From positions 97,673 to 161,672 of the forward strand of contig NZ_JANLOD010000047.1 in assembly GCF_025466085.1 (NCBI RefSeq): a stretch of DNA of 64,000 nt, in the 5' to 3' direction. Made by a program: the position numbers and the translations under genes. Position 1 is the stretch's first letter. Every line of letters begins with the position of its first letter. Shown one piece after another: positions 34,621 to 43,833 of the stretch. The notes under the pieces were generated by a model, which was not told the DNA's origin, searched no databases, and saw nothing but the letters and a program-made list of their open reading frames with translations. The stretch is from Pseudomonas sp. 14P_8.1_Bac3 (GTDB lineage: Bacteria; Pseudomonadota; Gammaproteobacteria; Pseudomonadales; Pseudomonadaceae).

Positions 34621-35655
34621 ATGTCCACTACCCCATTCAGCCTGGCCTTTGGTGTCGGCACCCAGAACCGTCAAGGCGCCTGGCTCGAAGTGTTTTACGC
34701 ACTGCCATTGCTCACCCCGTCGGCGGACCTGATCGCGGCCATCGCGCCGGTCCTGGGTTACACCGAAGGCAATCAGGCCATCGCGTTCACCACCGCCCAG
34801 GCTTCGCAACTGGCTGAAGCGATCAAAGGCGTCGACGCCGCACAGGCTGCCCTGCTGACTCGTCTGGCCGAGAGCCACAAGCCGCTGGTCGCGACCATCC
34901 TGGCTGAAGACGCGCAGCTGACTTCCACGCCTGAGGCGTATCTCAAGCTGCACCTGCTGTCCCACCGTCTGGTCAAGCCACACGGCCTGAACCTGGCCGG
35001 TGTGTTCCCGCTGCTGCCGAACGTGGCATGGACCAGCCAGGGCGCGATCGACCTCGCCGAACTGGCTGAACACCAACTGGAAGCCCGCCTGCGCGGCGAG
35101 CTGCTGGAAGTGTTCTCGGTGGACAAGTTCCCGAAAATGACCGACTACGTAGTACCGGCCGGCGTTCGTATCGCTGATGCGGCACGTCTGCGCCTGGGTG
35201 CCTACGTGGGCGAAGGCACCACCGTGATGCACGAAGGTTTCATCAACTTCAACGCCGGCACCGAAGGCCCAGGCATGATCGAAGGCCGCGTTTCCGCAGG
35301 CGTGTTCGTCGGCAAGGGTTCGGACCTGGGCGGCGGCTGCTCGACCATGGGCACCCTGTCGGGCGGCGGCAACATCGTGATCAAGGTCGGCGAAGGCTGC
35401 CTGATCGGCGCCAACGCCGGTATCGGCATCCCGCTGGGTGACCGCAACACCGTTGAATCGGGCCTGTACGTGACCGCTGGCACCAAAGTGGCGCTGCTGG
35501 ACGAGCACAACACACTGGTCAAAGTGGTCAAGGCTCGTGAACTGGCCGGTCAGCCTGATCTGCTGTTCCGTCGCAATTCGGAAACCGGTGCCGTGGAATG
35601 CAAAACCCACAAATCGGCGATCGAACTGAACGAAGCGCTGCACGCTCACAACTAA
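34621..35655 (+). CDS. dapD: 2,3,4,5-tetrahydropyridine-2,6-dicarboxylate N-succinyltransferase
   Basis: Succinylates tetrahydrodipicolinate with succinyl-CoA in the DAP/lysine pathway. 344 residues, the longer Pseudomonas form. The N-terminal half is helical; the C-terminal half is a hexapeptide beta helix (LGAYVGEGTTVMHEGFINF, GVFVGKGSDLGGGCSTMG and GCLIGANAGIGIPLGD). GAGGTATTTAC precedes the ATG. Its product is used by DapC, encoded 4 kb away, and then DapE. Confidence 0.97.
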   Translation: MSTTPFSLAFGVGTQNRQGAWLEVFYALPLLTPSADLIAAIAPVLGYTEGNQAIAFTTAQASQLAEAIKGVDAAQAALLTRLAESHKPLVATILAEDAQLTSTPEAYLKLHLLSHRLVKPHGLNLAGVFPLLPNVAWTSQGAIDLAELAEHQLEARLRGELLEVFSVDKFPKMTDYVVPAGVRIADAARLRLGAYVGEGTTVMHEGFINFNAGTEGPGMIEGRVSAGVFVGKGSDLGGGCSTMGTLSGGGNIVIKVGEGCLIGANAGIGIPLGDRNTVESGLYVTAGTKVALLDEHNTLVKVVKARELAGQPDLLFRRNSETGAVECKTHKSAIELNEALHAHN

Positions 35656-35668
35656 GCGTCAGTCGACA

Positions 35669-35772
35669 CCTGTAGGAGCGAGCTTGCTCGCGAAAAACGC
35701 AAAGGCAACGCGGTTATTCAAGTGGCACGCGTTATCGTTGACGTCCATCGCGAGCAAGCTCGCTCCTACAGG
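35669..35772. repeat. REPIN, GTAGGAGCGAGC type
   Basis: CCTGTAGGAGCGAGCTTGCT on the left is matched by its complement ending CCTACAGG at 35772. Unit length is 104 bases, the same as the copy at 30428. It lies between dapD and csdA, both on the plus strand. Confidence 0.93.
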
Positions 35773-35794
35773 GTCAGGCGTACAGGCGAACTAG

Positions 35795-37000
35795 ATGATG
35801 ATTCCCTCCCCCTGGCGCGCCGATTTTCCGGCCATCGCCGCCCTGCAACGGCAAGACCAGACCTACCTGGACAACGCCGCCACCACGCAAAAACCCCAAG
35901 CCCTGCTGGATGCCCTGGCGCATTACTACGCCAACGGCGCGGCTAACGTGCATCGGGCGCAACACCTGCCTGGCGCACATGCCACCCAGGCGTTCGAGGA
36001 CAGCCGCAGCAAAGTCGCCCACTGGCTGAATGCCGGTGACTGCGGGCACATCGTCTTTACCCATGGCGCAACCTCTGCGCTGAACCTCCTGGCCTATGGC
36101 CTGGAGCACGTATTCAACCCCGGCGACGAAATTGTCATCAGCGCCCTGGAGCATCACGCCAACCTGCTGCCCTGGCAGCAACTGGCCCACCGTCGCGATT
36201 TGAAACTGGTGATCCTGCCGCTAAACGCCGATGGCTTGATCGACCTGGAGGCCGCCGCCACATTGATCGGTCCACAGACCCGTCTACTGGCGGTCAGTCA
36301 GCTGTCCAACGTGCTCGGTGCCTGGCAGCCGCTGCCGGCCCTGCTGGCGATGGCCCAGGCCCATGGCGCGCTAACCGTGATCGATGGCGCCCAAGGGGTG
36401 GTGCACGGCCGACATGACGTGCAGGCGCTGGGTTGCGACTTCTATGTGTTTTCCAGTCACAAGCTCTACGGCCCCGACGGTCTGGGCGTGCTGTTCGGGC
36501 GCCACGAATCGCTGAAGCAGCTGCGCCACTGGCAGTTCGGCGGTGAAATGGTGCTCGATGCGGATTACCAGCACGCACGCTTTCGCCCGGCGCCGCTGGG
36601 ATTCGAGGCAGGGACACCGCCGATTTCCAGTGTGATCGGTCTCGGCGCGACGCTGGATTACCTCGCCGGTCTTGACCAAGACGCCGTCTCGGCCCATGAA
36701 GCCGCGCTGCATGACTATCTGTTGAAAGGCCTTGAGGCGCGCAACGGCATTCGGCTGTTGGGCAAGCCGCAACTGGCCCTGGCAAGTTTCGTCGTCGAGG
36801 GTGTGCACAACGCTGACCTGGCGCATTTGCTGACGGAACAGGGCATCGCGGTACGCGCCGGTCATCATTGCGCCATGCCGCTGCTCAAACGCTTCGAACT
36901 GGCCGGGGCCATTCGCGTGTCGTTGGCGCTGTACAACGATTCCGAAGACCTTGAGCGATTCTTTGAGGCGCTGGATCAAGCGCTGGAGCTGTTGCGATGA
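35795..37000 (+). CDS. csdA: Cysteine desulfurase, CsdA/SufS class
   Basis: PLP enzyme that strips sulfur from cysteine and passes it, as persulfide, to a SufE-type acceptor. 401 residues. YLDNAATTQKP at the start, HGATSALNLLAYG for cofactor binding, the PLP Lys in FSSHKLYGPDG, and the nucleophilic Cys in RAGHHCAMPLLKR. The group II loop is short, as in SufS/CsdA. Its stop overlaps csdE by four bases. In E. coli the CsdA-CsdE pair supplies sulfur linked to TcdA (CsdL); tcdA lies next, in opposite orientation. Confidence 0.95.
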   Translation: MMIPSPWRADFPAIAALQRQDQTYLDNAATTQKPQALLDALAHYYANGAANVHRAQHLPGAHATQAFEDSRSKVAHWLNAGDCGHIVFTHGATSALNLLAYGLEHVFNPGDEIVISALEHHANLLPWQQLAHRRDLKLVILPLNADGLIDLEAAATLIGPQTRLLAVSQLSNVLGAWQPLPALLAMAQAHGALTVIDGAQGVVHGRHDVQALGCDFYVFSSHKLYGPDGLGVLFGRHESLKQLRHWQFGGEMVLDADYQHARFRPAPLGFEAGTPPISSVIGLGATLDYLAGLDQDAVSAHEAALHDYLLKGLEARNGIRLLGKPQLALASFVVEGVHNADLAHLLTEQGIAVRAGHHCAMPLLKRFELAGAIRVSLALYNDSEDLERFFEALDQALELLR

Positions 37001-37401
37001 GCCTGCCAGCGGCGGCCGTCGCGGCGCTCGACACTTTTCAGGCTGCAGCGGGCTGGGAACAACGGGCGCGCTTGCTGATGCAATGGGGCGACGGCCTGCC
37101 GGCGTTGAGCGATGTGGATAAGGTCGACGCCAACCGCGTGCACGGCTGTGAAAGCCAGGTGTGGTTGGTGGGCTCGCTGGAGGACGGTCACTGGCAATTT
37201 GCCGCGAGCAGCGACGCGCGGATGATCCGGGGGTTGGTGGCGTTGCTGCTGGCGCGGGTCAACGGATTATCCGCTGCAGAATTGCAGCAGGTGGATTTGC
37301 CCGACTGGTTCAATCAGCTTGGATTGAGCCGGCAACTGTCGCCATCGCGCAGCAATGGCCTGAATGCCGTGCTTCAGCGGATGAATGAGTTGGCGGGCTA
37401 A
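36997..37401 (+). CDS. csdE: SufE-family sulfur acceptor CsdE
   Basis: 134 residues. Accepts persulfide from CsdA on the Cys in NRVHGCESQVWLVG, the family's conserved loop. WEQRARLLMQWGDGLPAL is the N-terminal helix. Overlap with csdA (ATGA) shows coupled translation. A short hairpin after the stop probably ends the transcript. Confidence 0.93.
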   Translation: MSLPAAAVAALDTFQAAAGWEQRARLLMQWGDGLPALSDVDKVDANRVHGCESQVWLVGSLEDGHWQFAASSDARMIRGLVALLLARVNGLSAAELQQVDLPDWFNQLGLSRQLSPSRSNGLNAVLQRMNELAG

Positions 37402-37410
37402 CCGCTAACG

Positions 37411-37432
37411 GTAGGAGCGAGCATGCTCCTAC
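37411..37432. repeat. Collapsed REP hairpin between csdE and tcdA
   Basis: GTAGGAGC and GCTCCTAC close directly over six bases. This is a REP head joined to its complement with the middle of the REPIN deleted. It lies between convergent genes and may act as a transcript end. Confidence 0.8.
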
Positions 37433-37441
37433 AGGAAACAA

Positions 37442-38251
37442 TCAGGCAGGCTTGACCCGATCTGCCGGCCGCCGCACACCCGCGACAATCTTATCCACAG
37501 CCTTGGTCGCCGCGACCATGCCGAACGTCGCCGTCACCATCATCACCGCGCCAAACCCGCCAGCGCAGTCCAGCTTCACGCCATCGCCGACAAAACTCTT
37601 CTGCAAACAAATGCTGCCATCCGGTTTCGGGTAGCGCAGTTGTTCGGTGGAAAACACACACGGCACGCTGTAATGACGGGTCACGGTGCGGGAGAAGTTG
37701 TAGTCGCGACGCAAGGTCGAGCGCACTTTCGAGGCCAGCGGGTCGTTGAACGTACGGTTCAGGTCGCAGACCTGGATCAGCGTCGGGTCAATCTGCCCGC
37801 CCGCCCCGCCGGTGGTGATGATCTGGATCTTGCGGCGTTTGCACCAGGCGATCAGCGCCGCCTTGGCGTTGACGCTGTCGATGCAGTCGATCACGCAATC
37901 GATGTTCGGCGTGATGTATTCGGACATGGTCTCGCGGGTGACGAAATCCGCCACCGCGTGGACGGTGCAGTCCGGGTTGATCCCGCGAAGGCGTTCTGCC
38001 ATCACCTCGACCTTGGGTTTGCCGACGGTGCTGTCCAGCGCATGCAACTGGCGGTTGGCGTTGCTGACGCAGACATCGTCGAGGTCGAATAGCGAAATCT
38101 CGCCCACGCCACAACGGGCGATGGCTTCCGCCGCCCAGGAGCCGACGCCGCCAACGCCGACGATTGCCACGTGGGCCGCGCGCAGGCGCTCCAGGCCCTC
38201 GATGCCATACAAACGGGCGATGCCTGCAAACCGCGGATCTTCTGTGCTCAT
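37442..38251 (-). CDS. tcdA: tRNA threonylcarbamoyladenosine dehydratase
   Basis: ThiF/E1-like enzyme that cyclises t6A37 of tRNA to ct6A using ATP. 269 residues. The nucleotide-binding motif is VAIVGVGGVGSWAAEAIARC, with FDLDDVCVSNANRQ, and the conserved DCIDSVNAKAALIAWC region. The C-terminal Cys residues of related E1 enzymes are only partly present. The ATG at 38251 (MSTEDPRF) is preferred: GGGG is well placed before it and too close to the ATG two codons earlier. Convergent with csdAE, whose products are functionally linked to it in E. coli. Confidence 0.95.
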   Translation of the reverse strand: MSTEDPRFAGIARLYGIEGLERLRAAHVAIVGVGGVGSWAAEAIARCGVGEISLFDLDDVCVSNANRQLHALDSTVGKPKVEVMAERLRGINPDCTVHAVADFVTRETMSEYITPNIDCVIDCIDSVNAKAALIAWCKRRKIQIITTGGAGGQIDPTLIQVCDLNRTFNDPLASKVRSTLRRDYNFSRTVTRHYSVPCVFSTEQLRYPKPDGSICLQKSFVGDGVKLDCAGGFGAVMMVTATFGMVAATKAVDKIVAGVRRPADRVKPA

Positions 38252-38469
38252 GACCATTACCCCAAAAACCGGCGCGCATTATAGGGCTACGTTGCAACAA
38301 GATCTAAGCGACAAGCGACAAGTGTAAGAACTTATGTGAAACGGAATTGCCCAACGTCAGGCTTTTCCCTGCCCGCTGTACGGTCAAGGAAAGCACGGTG
38401 TAGGATGCGCGCCCTTGGCACACCGCCGACCGTTCCTTCGTTCCACAGCCTTTGGAACCCGAAATAGCT

Positions 38470-41061
38470 ATGTCATCGCGTAAATTTGGACTCAACCTGG
38501 TCGTGGTGCTCGCCATCGCCGCCTTGTTTACCGGCTTCTGGGCGCTGATCAATCGCCCGGTCACCGCTCCCAACTGGCCTGAACAGATCTCCGGGTTTTC
38601 CTACTCGCCGTTCCAGCAAGGCCAGTACCCGCAGAAAGAGCAGTACCCGACCGACGACCAGATGCGTCGCGATCTGGAGATCATGAGCAAGCTGACGGAC
38701 AACATCCGTACTTACTCGGTCGATGGCACCCTGGAAGACATCCCCAAGCTCGCCGAAGAATTCGGCCTGCGGGTGACCCTGGGCATCTGGATCAGTCCGG
38801 ACCAGGAACGCAACGAGCGGGAAATCACCCGCGCCATCGAAATCGCCAACACCTCACGCAGTGTGGTCCGCGTGGTTGTAGGCAACGAGGCGATCTTCCG
38901 TAAGGAAATTACCGCTGCGGAACTCAGCGTGATCCTCGATCGCGTGCGCGCTGCGGTGAAGGTACCGGTCACCACATCCGAGCAATGGCACGTCTGGGAA
39001 GAACACCCGGAATTGGCCAAGCACGTCGACCTGATTGCCGCGCACGTGCTGCCGTACTGGGAATTCATCCCGGTGGACAAGGCCGGTCAGTTCGTCCTCG
39101 ACCGCGCCCGCGATCTGAAAAAGATGTTCCCGAAAAAACCGCTGCTGCTGTCCGAAGTTGGCTGGCCGAGCAACGGCCGTATGCGTGGCGGCACCGACGC
39201 CAGCCCGGCGGATCAGGCGATCTACCTGCGCACGCTGGTGAACAAGCTGAACCGCCAGGGCTTCAACTACTTCGTGATCGAGGCGTTTGACCAGCCGTGG
39301 AAGGCCAGCGACGAAGGTTCGGTGGGCGCGTACTGGGGCGTGTTCAACGCCGCGCGTCAGCAGAAATTCAACTTCGAAGGGCCGGTGGTCGCGATCCCGC
39401 AATGGCGCGTGCTGGCCATCGGTTCGGCAGTACTGGCCCTGCTGTCCCTGACCTTGCTGATGATTGACGGCTCAGCGCTGCGTCAACGTGGCCGCACCTT
39501 CCTGACCTTCATCGCGTTCCTTTGCGGTTCGGTGCTGGTGTGGATCGGCTATGACTACAGTCAGCAATACAGCACGTGGTTCAGCCTGACGGTCGGCTTC
39601 CTGCTGGCGCTTGGCGCACTCGGGGTGTTTATCGTCCTGCTGACCGAGGCCCATGAACTGGCCGAAGCGGTCTGGACCCACAAGCGTCGGCGTGAATTCC
39701 TGCCCGTGGTGGGCGATTCGGACTACAGACCGAAAGTCTCGATCCACGTGCCTTGCTACAACGAGCCCCCGGAGATGGTCAAACAGACCCTCAACGCCCT
39801 GGCCAACCTCGACTATCCGGACTTCGAAGTCCTGATCATCGACAACAACACCAAGGACCCGGCGGTCTGGGAACCGGTGCGCGATTATTGCGCAACCCTG
39901 GGCCCACGCTTCAAGTTCTTCCACGTCGCGCCACTGGCCGGCTTCAAGGGTGGCGCGCTGAATTACCTGATTCCGCACACGGCCAAGGACGCTGAAGTGA
40001 TTGCGGTGATCGACTCGGACTACTGCGTCGACCCTAACTGGCTCAAGCACATGGTGCCGCACTTCGCCGATCCGAAAATCGCCGTGGTGCAGTCGCCGCA
40101 GGATTACCGCGACCAGAACGAAAGCACCTTCAAGAAGCTTTGCTACGCGGAATATAAAGGCTTCTTCCACATCGGCATGGTCACCCGCAACGACCGTGAC
40201 GCGATCATCCAGCACGGCACCATGACCATGACCCGGCGCTCGGTGCTCGAGGAACTGGGCTGGGCCGACTGGTGCATCTGTGAAGACGCCGAACTGGGCC
40301 TGCGCGTGTTCGAGAAAGGCCTGTCAGCGGCGTACTACCACACCAGCTACGGCAAAGGCCTGATGCCCGATACGTTTATCGACTTCAAGAAACAGCGTTT
40401 CCGCTGGGCCTACGGGGCGATTCAGATCATCAAGCGTCACACCGCCAGCCTGCTGCGCGGCAAAGACACCGAGTTGACCCGTGGCCAGCGCTACCACTTC
40501 CTCGCGGGCTGGTTGCCGTGGGTCGCGGACGGCATGAACATCTTCTTCACCGTGGGCGCGCTGTTGTGGTCGGCGGCGATGATCATCGTGCCGCAACGGG
40601 TCGATCCGCCGTTGCTGATTTTCGCAATCCCGCCATTGGCACTGTTCGTGTTCAAGGTCGGCAAGATCATCTTCCTTTACCGTCGCGCCGTCGGCGTGAA
40701 CCTCAAGGATGCGTTCTGTGCTGCGCTGGCCGGCCTGGCGCTGTCGCACACCATCGCCAAGGCGGTGCTGTACGGCTTCTTCACCAGCAGCATTCCGTTC
40801 TTCCGTACGCCGAAAAACGCTGATAACCATGGCTTCTGGGTGGCGATTTCGGAGGCCCGTGAAGAGGTGTTCATCATGCTGCTGTTGTGGGGCGCGGCGC
40901 TGGGAATCTTCCTGGTCAACGGCCTGCCGAGCAACGACATGCGTTTCTGGGTGGTCATGTTGCTGGTGCAGTCGCTGCCGTACCTGGCGGCGTTGATCAT
41001 GGCGTTCCTGTCTTCGCTGCCGAAACCGGTGGTCGCAGCGGAAACGGCACCGGCAGTCTAA
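38470..41061 (+). CDS. ndvB: NdvB-like beta-(1,3)-glucan synthase (GH17-like + GT2)
   Basis: 863 residues from ATG 38470. A first transmembrane helix (LVVVLAIAALFTGFW) precedes a GH17-like glucanase/transglycosylase domain (VVGNEAIF, LLSEVGWPSNGRMRGG and FDQPWKA motifs) facing the periplasm. Two to three helices follow, then a cytoplasmic GT2 domain with HVPCYNEPPEMV, the Asp motif IDSDYC near residue 515 and QRFRW near 640, and finally several helices. This matches P. aeruginosa NdvB, which makes cyclic beta-glucans tied to biofilm tolerance and osmoadaptation; its partner gene dapE is likewise next to it there. A strong terminator follows. Confidence 0.9.
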   Translation: MSSRKFGLNLVVVLAIAALFTGFWALINRPVTAPNWPEQISGFSYSPFQQGQYPQKEQYPTDDQMRRDLEIMSKLTDNIRTYSVDGTLEDIPKLAEEFGLRVTLGIWISPDQERNEREITRAIEIANTSRSVVRVVVGNEAIFRKEITAAELSVILDRVRAAVKVPVTTSEQWHVWEEHPELAKHVDLIAAHVLPYWEFIPVDKAGQFVLDRARDLKKMFPKKPLLLSEVGWPSNGRMRGGTDASPADQAIYLRTLVNKLNRQGFNYFVIEAFDQPWKASDEGSVGAYWGVFNAARQQKFNFEGPVVAIPQWRVLAIGSAVLALLSLTLLMIDGSALRQRGRTFLTFIAFLCGSVLVWIGYDYSQQYSTWFSLTVGFLLALGALGVFIVLLTEAHELAEAVWTHKRRREFLPVVGDSDYRPKVSIHVPCYNEPPEMVKQTLNALANLDYPDFEVLIIDNNTKDPAVWEPVRDYCATLGPRFKFFHVAPLAGFKGGALNYLIPHTAKDAEVIAVIDSDYCVDPNWLKHMVPHFADPKIAVVQSPQDYRDQNESTFKKLCYAEYKGFFHIGMVTRNDRDAIIQHGTMTMTRRSVLEELGWADWCICEDAELGLRVFEKGLSAAYYHTSYGKGLMPDTFIDFKKQRFRWAYGAIQIIKRHTASLLRGKDTELTRGQRYHFLAGWLPWVADGMNIFFTVGALLWSAAMIIVPQRVDPPLLIFAIPPLALFVFKVGKIIFLYRRAVGVNLKDAFCAALAGLALSHTIAKAVLYGFFTSSIPFFRTPKNADNHGFWVAISEAREEVFIMLLLWGAALGIFLVNGLPSNDMRFWVVMLLVQSLPYLAALIMAFLSSLPKPVVAAETAPAV

Positions 41062-41078
41062 ATCTTTGCCGATGCACT

Positions 41079-41103
41079 AAACGGCGGCCAATGGCCGCCG
41101 TTT
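41079..41103 (+). terminator. Intrinsic terminator after ndvB
   Basis: AAACGGCGGCC pairs with GGCCGCCGTTT around three bases, then TGCTTTA follows. The symmetric A/T ends give some terminator potential on both strands. Confidence 0.9.
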
Positions 41104-41151
41104 TGCTTTAAGATAACCGCCATTTTGCAGGGCGTGGCGTGATATCCATCC

Positions 41152-41243
41152 CTGTGGGAGCCAGCCTGCTGGCGATGGCAATGTAACAATCACCGCTTAT
41201 GTTGACGGCTACACCGCCTTCGCCAGCAGGCTGGCTCCCACAG
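41152..41243. repeat. REPIN, GTGGGAGCCAGCCTG type
   Basis: Left arm CTGTGGGAGCCAGCCTGCTG and its complement at the right end. The head differs from the other copies (CCAGCCTGCTGG instead of CGGGCTTGCTCG), so it belongs to another REP subfamily. It lies between ndvB and dapE and reaches to within 40 bases of the dapE ATG. Confidence 0.92.
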
Positions 41244-41281
41244 TGAGTTCGCGCCCACATTCATGATCTCCGGAGTTTTCC

Positions 41282-42433
41282 ATGACGGCCCACGCCGACC
41301 TTTCGCCGACCCTTCAACTCGCCATCGACCTGATCCGCCGTCCGTCCGTGACGCCGATCGACGCCGATTGCCAGAAGCAGATGATGCAGCGCCTGGGCGA
41401 TGCCGGCTTCCAGCTGGAACCGATGCGCATCCAAGATGTGGATAACTTCTGGGCAACCCACGGCAAACACGACGGCCCGGTACTGTGCTTCGCCGGCCAC
41501 ACCGACGTGGTCCCCACCGGCCCGGTCACTGCCTGGCAGATCGACCCGTTCAACGCGCTGATCGACGAACACGGCATGCTCTGCGGCCGTGGCGCGGCGG
41601 ACATGAAAGGCAGCCTCGCGTCCATGACCGTGGCCGCCGAACGCTTCGTCGCCGACTACCCGGATCACAAAGGCAAGGTCGCGTTCCTGATCACCAGCGA
41701 CGAAGAAGGCCCGGCGCATCACGGCACCAAAGCCGTCGTTGAACGTCTTACCGCGCGCAAGGAACGCCTGGACTGGTGCATCGTCGGCGAACCGTCGAGC
41801 ACCACGCTGGTGGGCGATGTGGTCAAGAATGGCCGTCGCGGTTCCCTCGGCGCCAAATTGACCGTGCACGGTGTGCAAGGTCACGTGGCCTATCCGCACC
41901 TGGCCAGGAACCCGATCCACCTCGCCGCCCCGGCCCTGGCCGAACTGGCCGCCGAGCATTGGGACCATGGCAACGATTTCTTCCCGCCGACCAGCTTCCA
42001 GATTTCCAACGTGAATTCCGGCACCGGCGCGACCAACGTGATCCCGGGTGACCTGGTGGCGGTGTTCAACTTCCGTTTCTCCACCGAATCCACCGTCGAA
42101 GGCCTGCAGAAGCGCGTCGCCGACATCCTCGACAAACACGGCCTGGACTGGCACATCGACTGGGCGCTGTCCGGCCTGCCGTTCCTCACCGAGCCGGGCG
42201 CCCTGCTGGATGCAGTTGCATCGAGCATCAAGGACATCACCGGTCGCGACACCAAGGCGTCCACCAGCGGTGGCACCTCCGACGGGCGCTTCATCGCGAC
42301 CATGGGCACGCAGGTGGTCGAGCTGGGTCCGGTCAACGCGACGATCCACCAGGTCAACGAACGTGTACTGGCCGCCGACCTCGACGTGCTGACCGAAATC
42401 TACTACCAGACCCTGATCAAGTTGCTCGCCTGA
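41282..42433 (+). CDS. dapE: Succinyl-diaminopimelate desuccinylase
   Basis: Zinc hydrolase of the M20 family that releases LL-DAP. 383 residues. Metal ligands are in [12 protein letters not shown] (His), [12 protein letters not shown] (Asp) and [11 protein letters not shown] (Glu-Glu); the dimerisation domain lies in the middle and the last His in [16 protein letters not shown] overlap with rlmA at the stop. The ATG is preceded by GGAG. Together with dapC and dapD, it completes the succinylase branch within this window. Confidence 0.97.
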   Translation: MTAHADLSPTLQLAIDLIRRPSVTPIDADCQKQMMQRLGDAGFQLEPMRIQDVDNFWATHGKHDGPVLCFAGHTDVVPTGPVTAWQIDPFNALIDEHGMLCGRGAADMKGSLASMTVAAERFVADYPDHKGKVAFLITSDEEGPAHHGTKAVVERLTARKERLDWCIVGEPSSTTLVGDVVKNGRRGSLGAKLTVHGVQGHVAYPHLARNPIHLAAPALAELAAEHWDHGNDFFPPTSFQISNVNSGTGATNVIPGDLVAVFNFRFSTESTVEGLQKRVADILDKHGLDWHIDWALSGLPFLTEPGALLDAVASSIKDITGRDTKASTSGGTSDGRFIATMGTQVVELGPVNATIHQVNERVLAADLDVLTEIYYQTLIKLLA

Positions 42434-43242
42434 TGCTCGCCTGCCCGATCTGCAGCGAACCGCTGAACGCGGTGGACAACGGCGTGGCCTGCCCCGCCGG
42501 GCATCGTTTCGACCGCGCGCGCCAGGGATACCTGAACCTGTTGCCGGTGCAGCACAAAAACAGCCGCGACCCTGGGGATAACCTGGCGATGGTCGAAGCC
42601 CGTCGCGACTTTCTGAACGCCGGCCATTACGCGCCGGTGGCCAAACGCCTCGCGGAACTGGCAGCTGGCTACGCGCCGCAGCGCTGGCTCGACATCGGTT
42701 GCGGCGAGGGTTACTACACCGCGCAAATCGCCGAGGCCCTGCCCCATGCCGACGGTTACGCCCTGGACATCTCCCGGGAAGCGGTCAAACGCGCCTGCAA
42801 ACGCAACCCGCAGCTGACGTGGTTGATCGCCAGCATGGCGCGGGTGCCGCTGGCCTCGGGCAGTTGCCAGTTTCTCGCCAGCGTCTTCAGCCCGTTGGAC
42901 TGGGAGGAAGCCAAACGCCTGCTCAGTCCGGGGGGCGGCCTGATGAAAGTCGGGCCGACCAGCGGCCATCTGATGGAGTTGCGCGAGCGCCTGTACGACG
43001 AAGTGCGTGAGTACACCGACGACAAGCATCTGGCGTTGGTGCCGGCGGGCATGGCGCTGCAACACAGTGAAACCCTCGAGTTCAAACTGATGCTGGCCAG
43101 TGGTCAGGATCGCGCCAACCTGCTGGCCATGACGCCCCACGGTTGGCGCGCCAGTGCCGAACGCCGGGCGGCGGTCATCGAACAGGCTGAACCGTTCGAG
43201 GTCACTGTGTCGATGCGATACGATTACTTCGTACTTCAATAA
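42433..43242 (+). CDS. rlmA: 23S rRNA (guanine-N1)-methyltransferase RlmA
   Basis: Methylates G745 of 23S rRNA (E. coli numbering). 269 residues. An N-terminal zinc finger (CPICSEPL...CPAGHRF) precedes the SAM-binding domain with WLDIGCGEGYYTAQIAEAL and YALDISREAVKRA. The ATG overlaps the dapE stop by one base. RlmA I and RlmA II differ in target (G745 or G748); the gammaproteobacterial host suggests G745. Confidence 0.92.
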   Translation: MLACPICSEPLNAVDNGVACPAGHRFDRARQGYLNLLPVQHKNSRDPGDNLAMVEARRDFLNAGHYAPVAKRLAELAAGYAPQRWLDIGCGEGYYTAQIAEALPHADGYALDISREAVKRACKRNPQLTWLIASMARVPLASGSCQFLASVFSPLDWEEAKRLLSPGGGLMKVGPTSGHLMELRERLYDEVREYTDDKHLALVPAGMALQHSETLEFKLMLASGQDRANLLAMTPHGWRASAERRAAVIEQAEPFEVTVSMRYDYFVLQ

Positions 43243-43317
43243 TTTTTGGTCTTGAGCAACGGCTCGAGGCCGGCTAAATCCGCGAATGGATTTTTCAGAC
43301 CCGCAGTGAGGACATCC

Positions 43318-43695
43318 ATGCGCCAACCGGATATCGAGATTTACCTGAAAGACGCCGACGTCGACTACAAGGCCATTGCGACCTGGCTCGGCGAAGCGCT
43401 GGGCCCGTGCACCGACTGGGTTCAGAAAGGCCAGACCTACAAGTGCAAGGCCGGCAACGTGCCGGTGACCTGGCTGCCGAAAGCCGTAGGAAAGTGGAAC
43501 AGCCTGTACCTCGAAAGTGACCAGACCCCGTGGGAAGACGACATCGCCTGCGCCCGCGCCGCGTTTGCCGCACTGAACGTCGAAGTGCGTTGCGCGCCGG
43601 GGAGTTGGGTCGAGGAAGAAGGTGAGGAGACCGCGGATCGCTGGATGCGCATCAGCGCGGACGGTGAAGAAGAAATCACCTGGAAAACCGCGTAG
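43318..43695 (+). CDS. Conserved hypothetical protein, 125 residues
   Basis: A compact acidic protein with no recognisable catalytic motif. KDADVDYKAIATWLGEALGP suggests an alpha/beta unit; it has KAGNVPVTWLPKAVGKWNSL in the middle and a very acidic C terminus (EEEGEETADR). The start chosen is ATG 43318 (MRQPDIEIYL), since the codons before it look non-coding (a GAGGACATCC precedes it). It follows rlmA by 76 bases on the same strand. In P. aeruginosa, a hypothetical gene occupies the same place beside the dapE-ndvB pair. Function unknown. Confidence 0.8.
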   Translation: MRQPDIEIYLKDADVDYKAIATWLGEALGPCTDWVQKGQTYKCKAGNVPVTWLPKAVGKWNSLYLESDQTPWEDDIACARAAFAALNVEVRCAPGSWVEEEGEETADRWMRISADGEEEITWKTA

Positions 43696-43716
43696 CCGTA
43701 GCAACACCCACCACAT

Positions 43717-43803
43717 GTGGGAGCGGGCTTGCTCGCGAATGCGGTGGATCAGTCGACGTTATATCGACTGATCCACCACATTCGCGAGCAAGCCCGCTCC
43801 CAC
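43717..43803. repeat. Near-perfect long REPIN between convergent genes
   Basis: GTGGGAGCGGGCTTGCTCGC heads the left arm. The two 40-base arms pair with a single mismatch around a 7-base centre, making this the most complete palindrome in the window; inner parts (GGTGGATCAGTCGA and complement) match too. It lies between the small hypothetical gene and the cold-shock gene, which converge. Confidence 0.95.
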
Positions 43804-43833
43804 ACTGGTTTTGGGTGATCTGGAGAAATGGAT

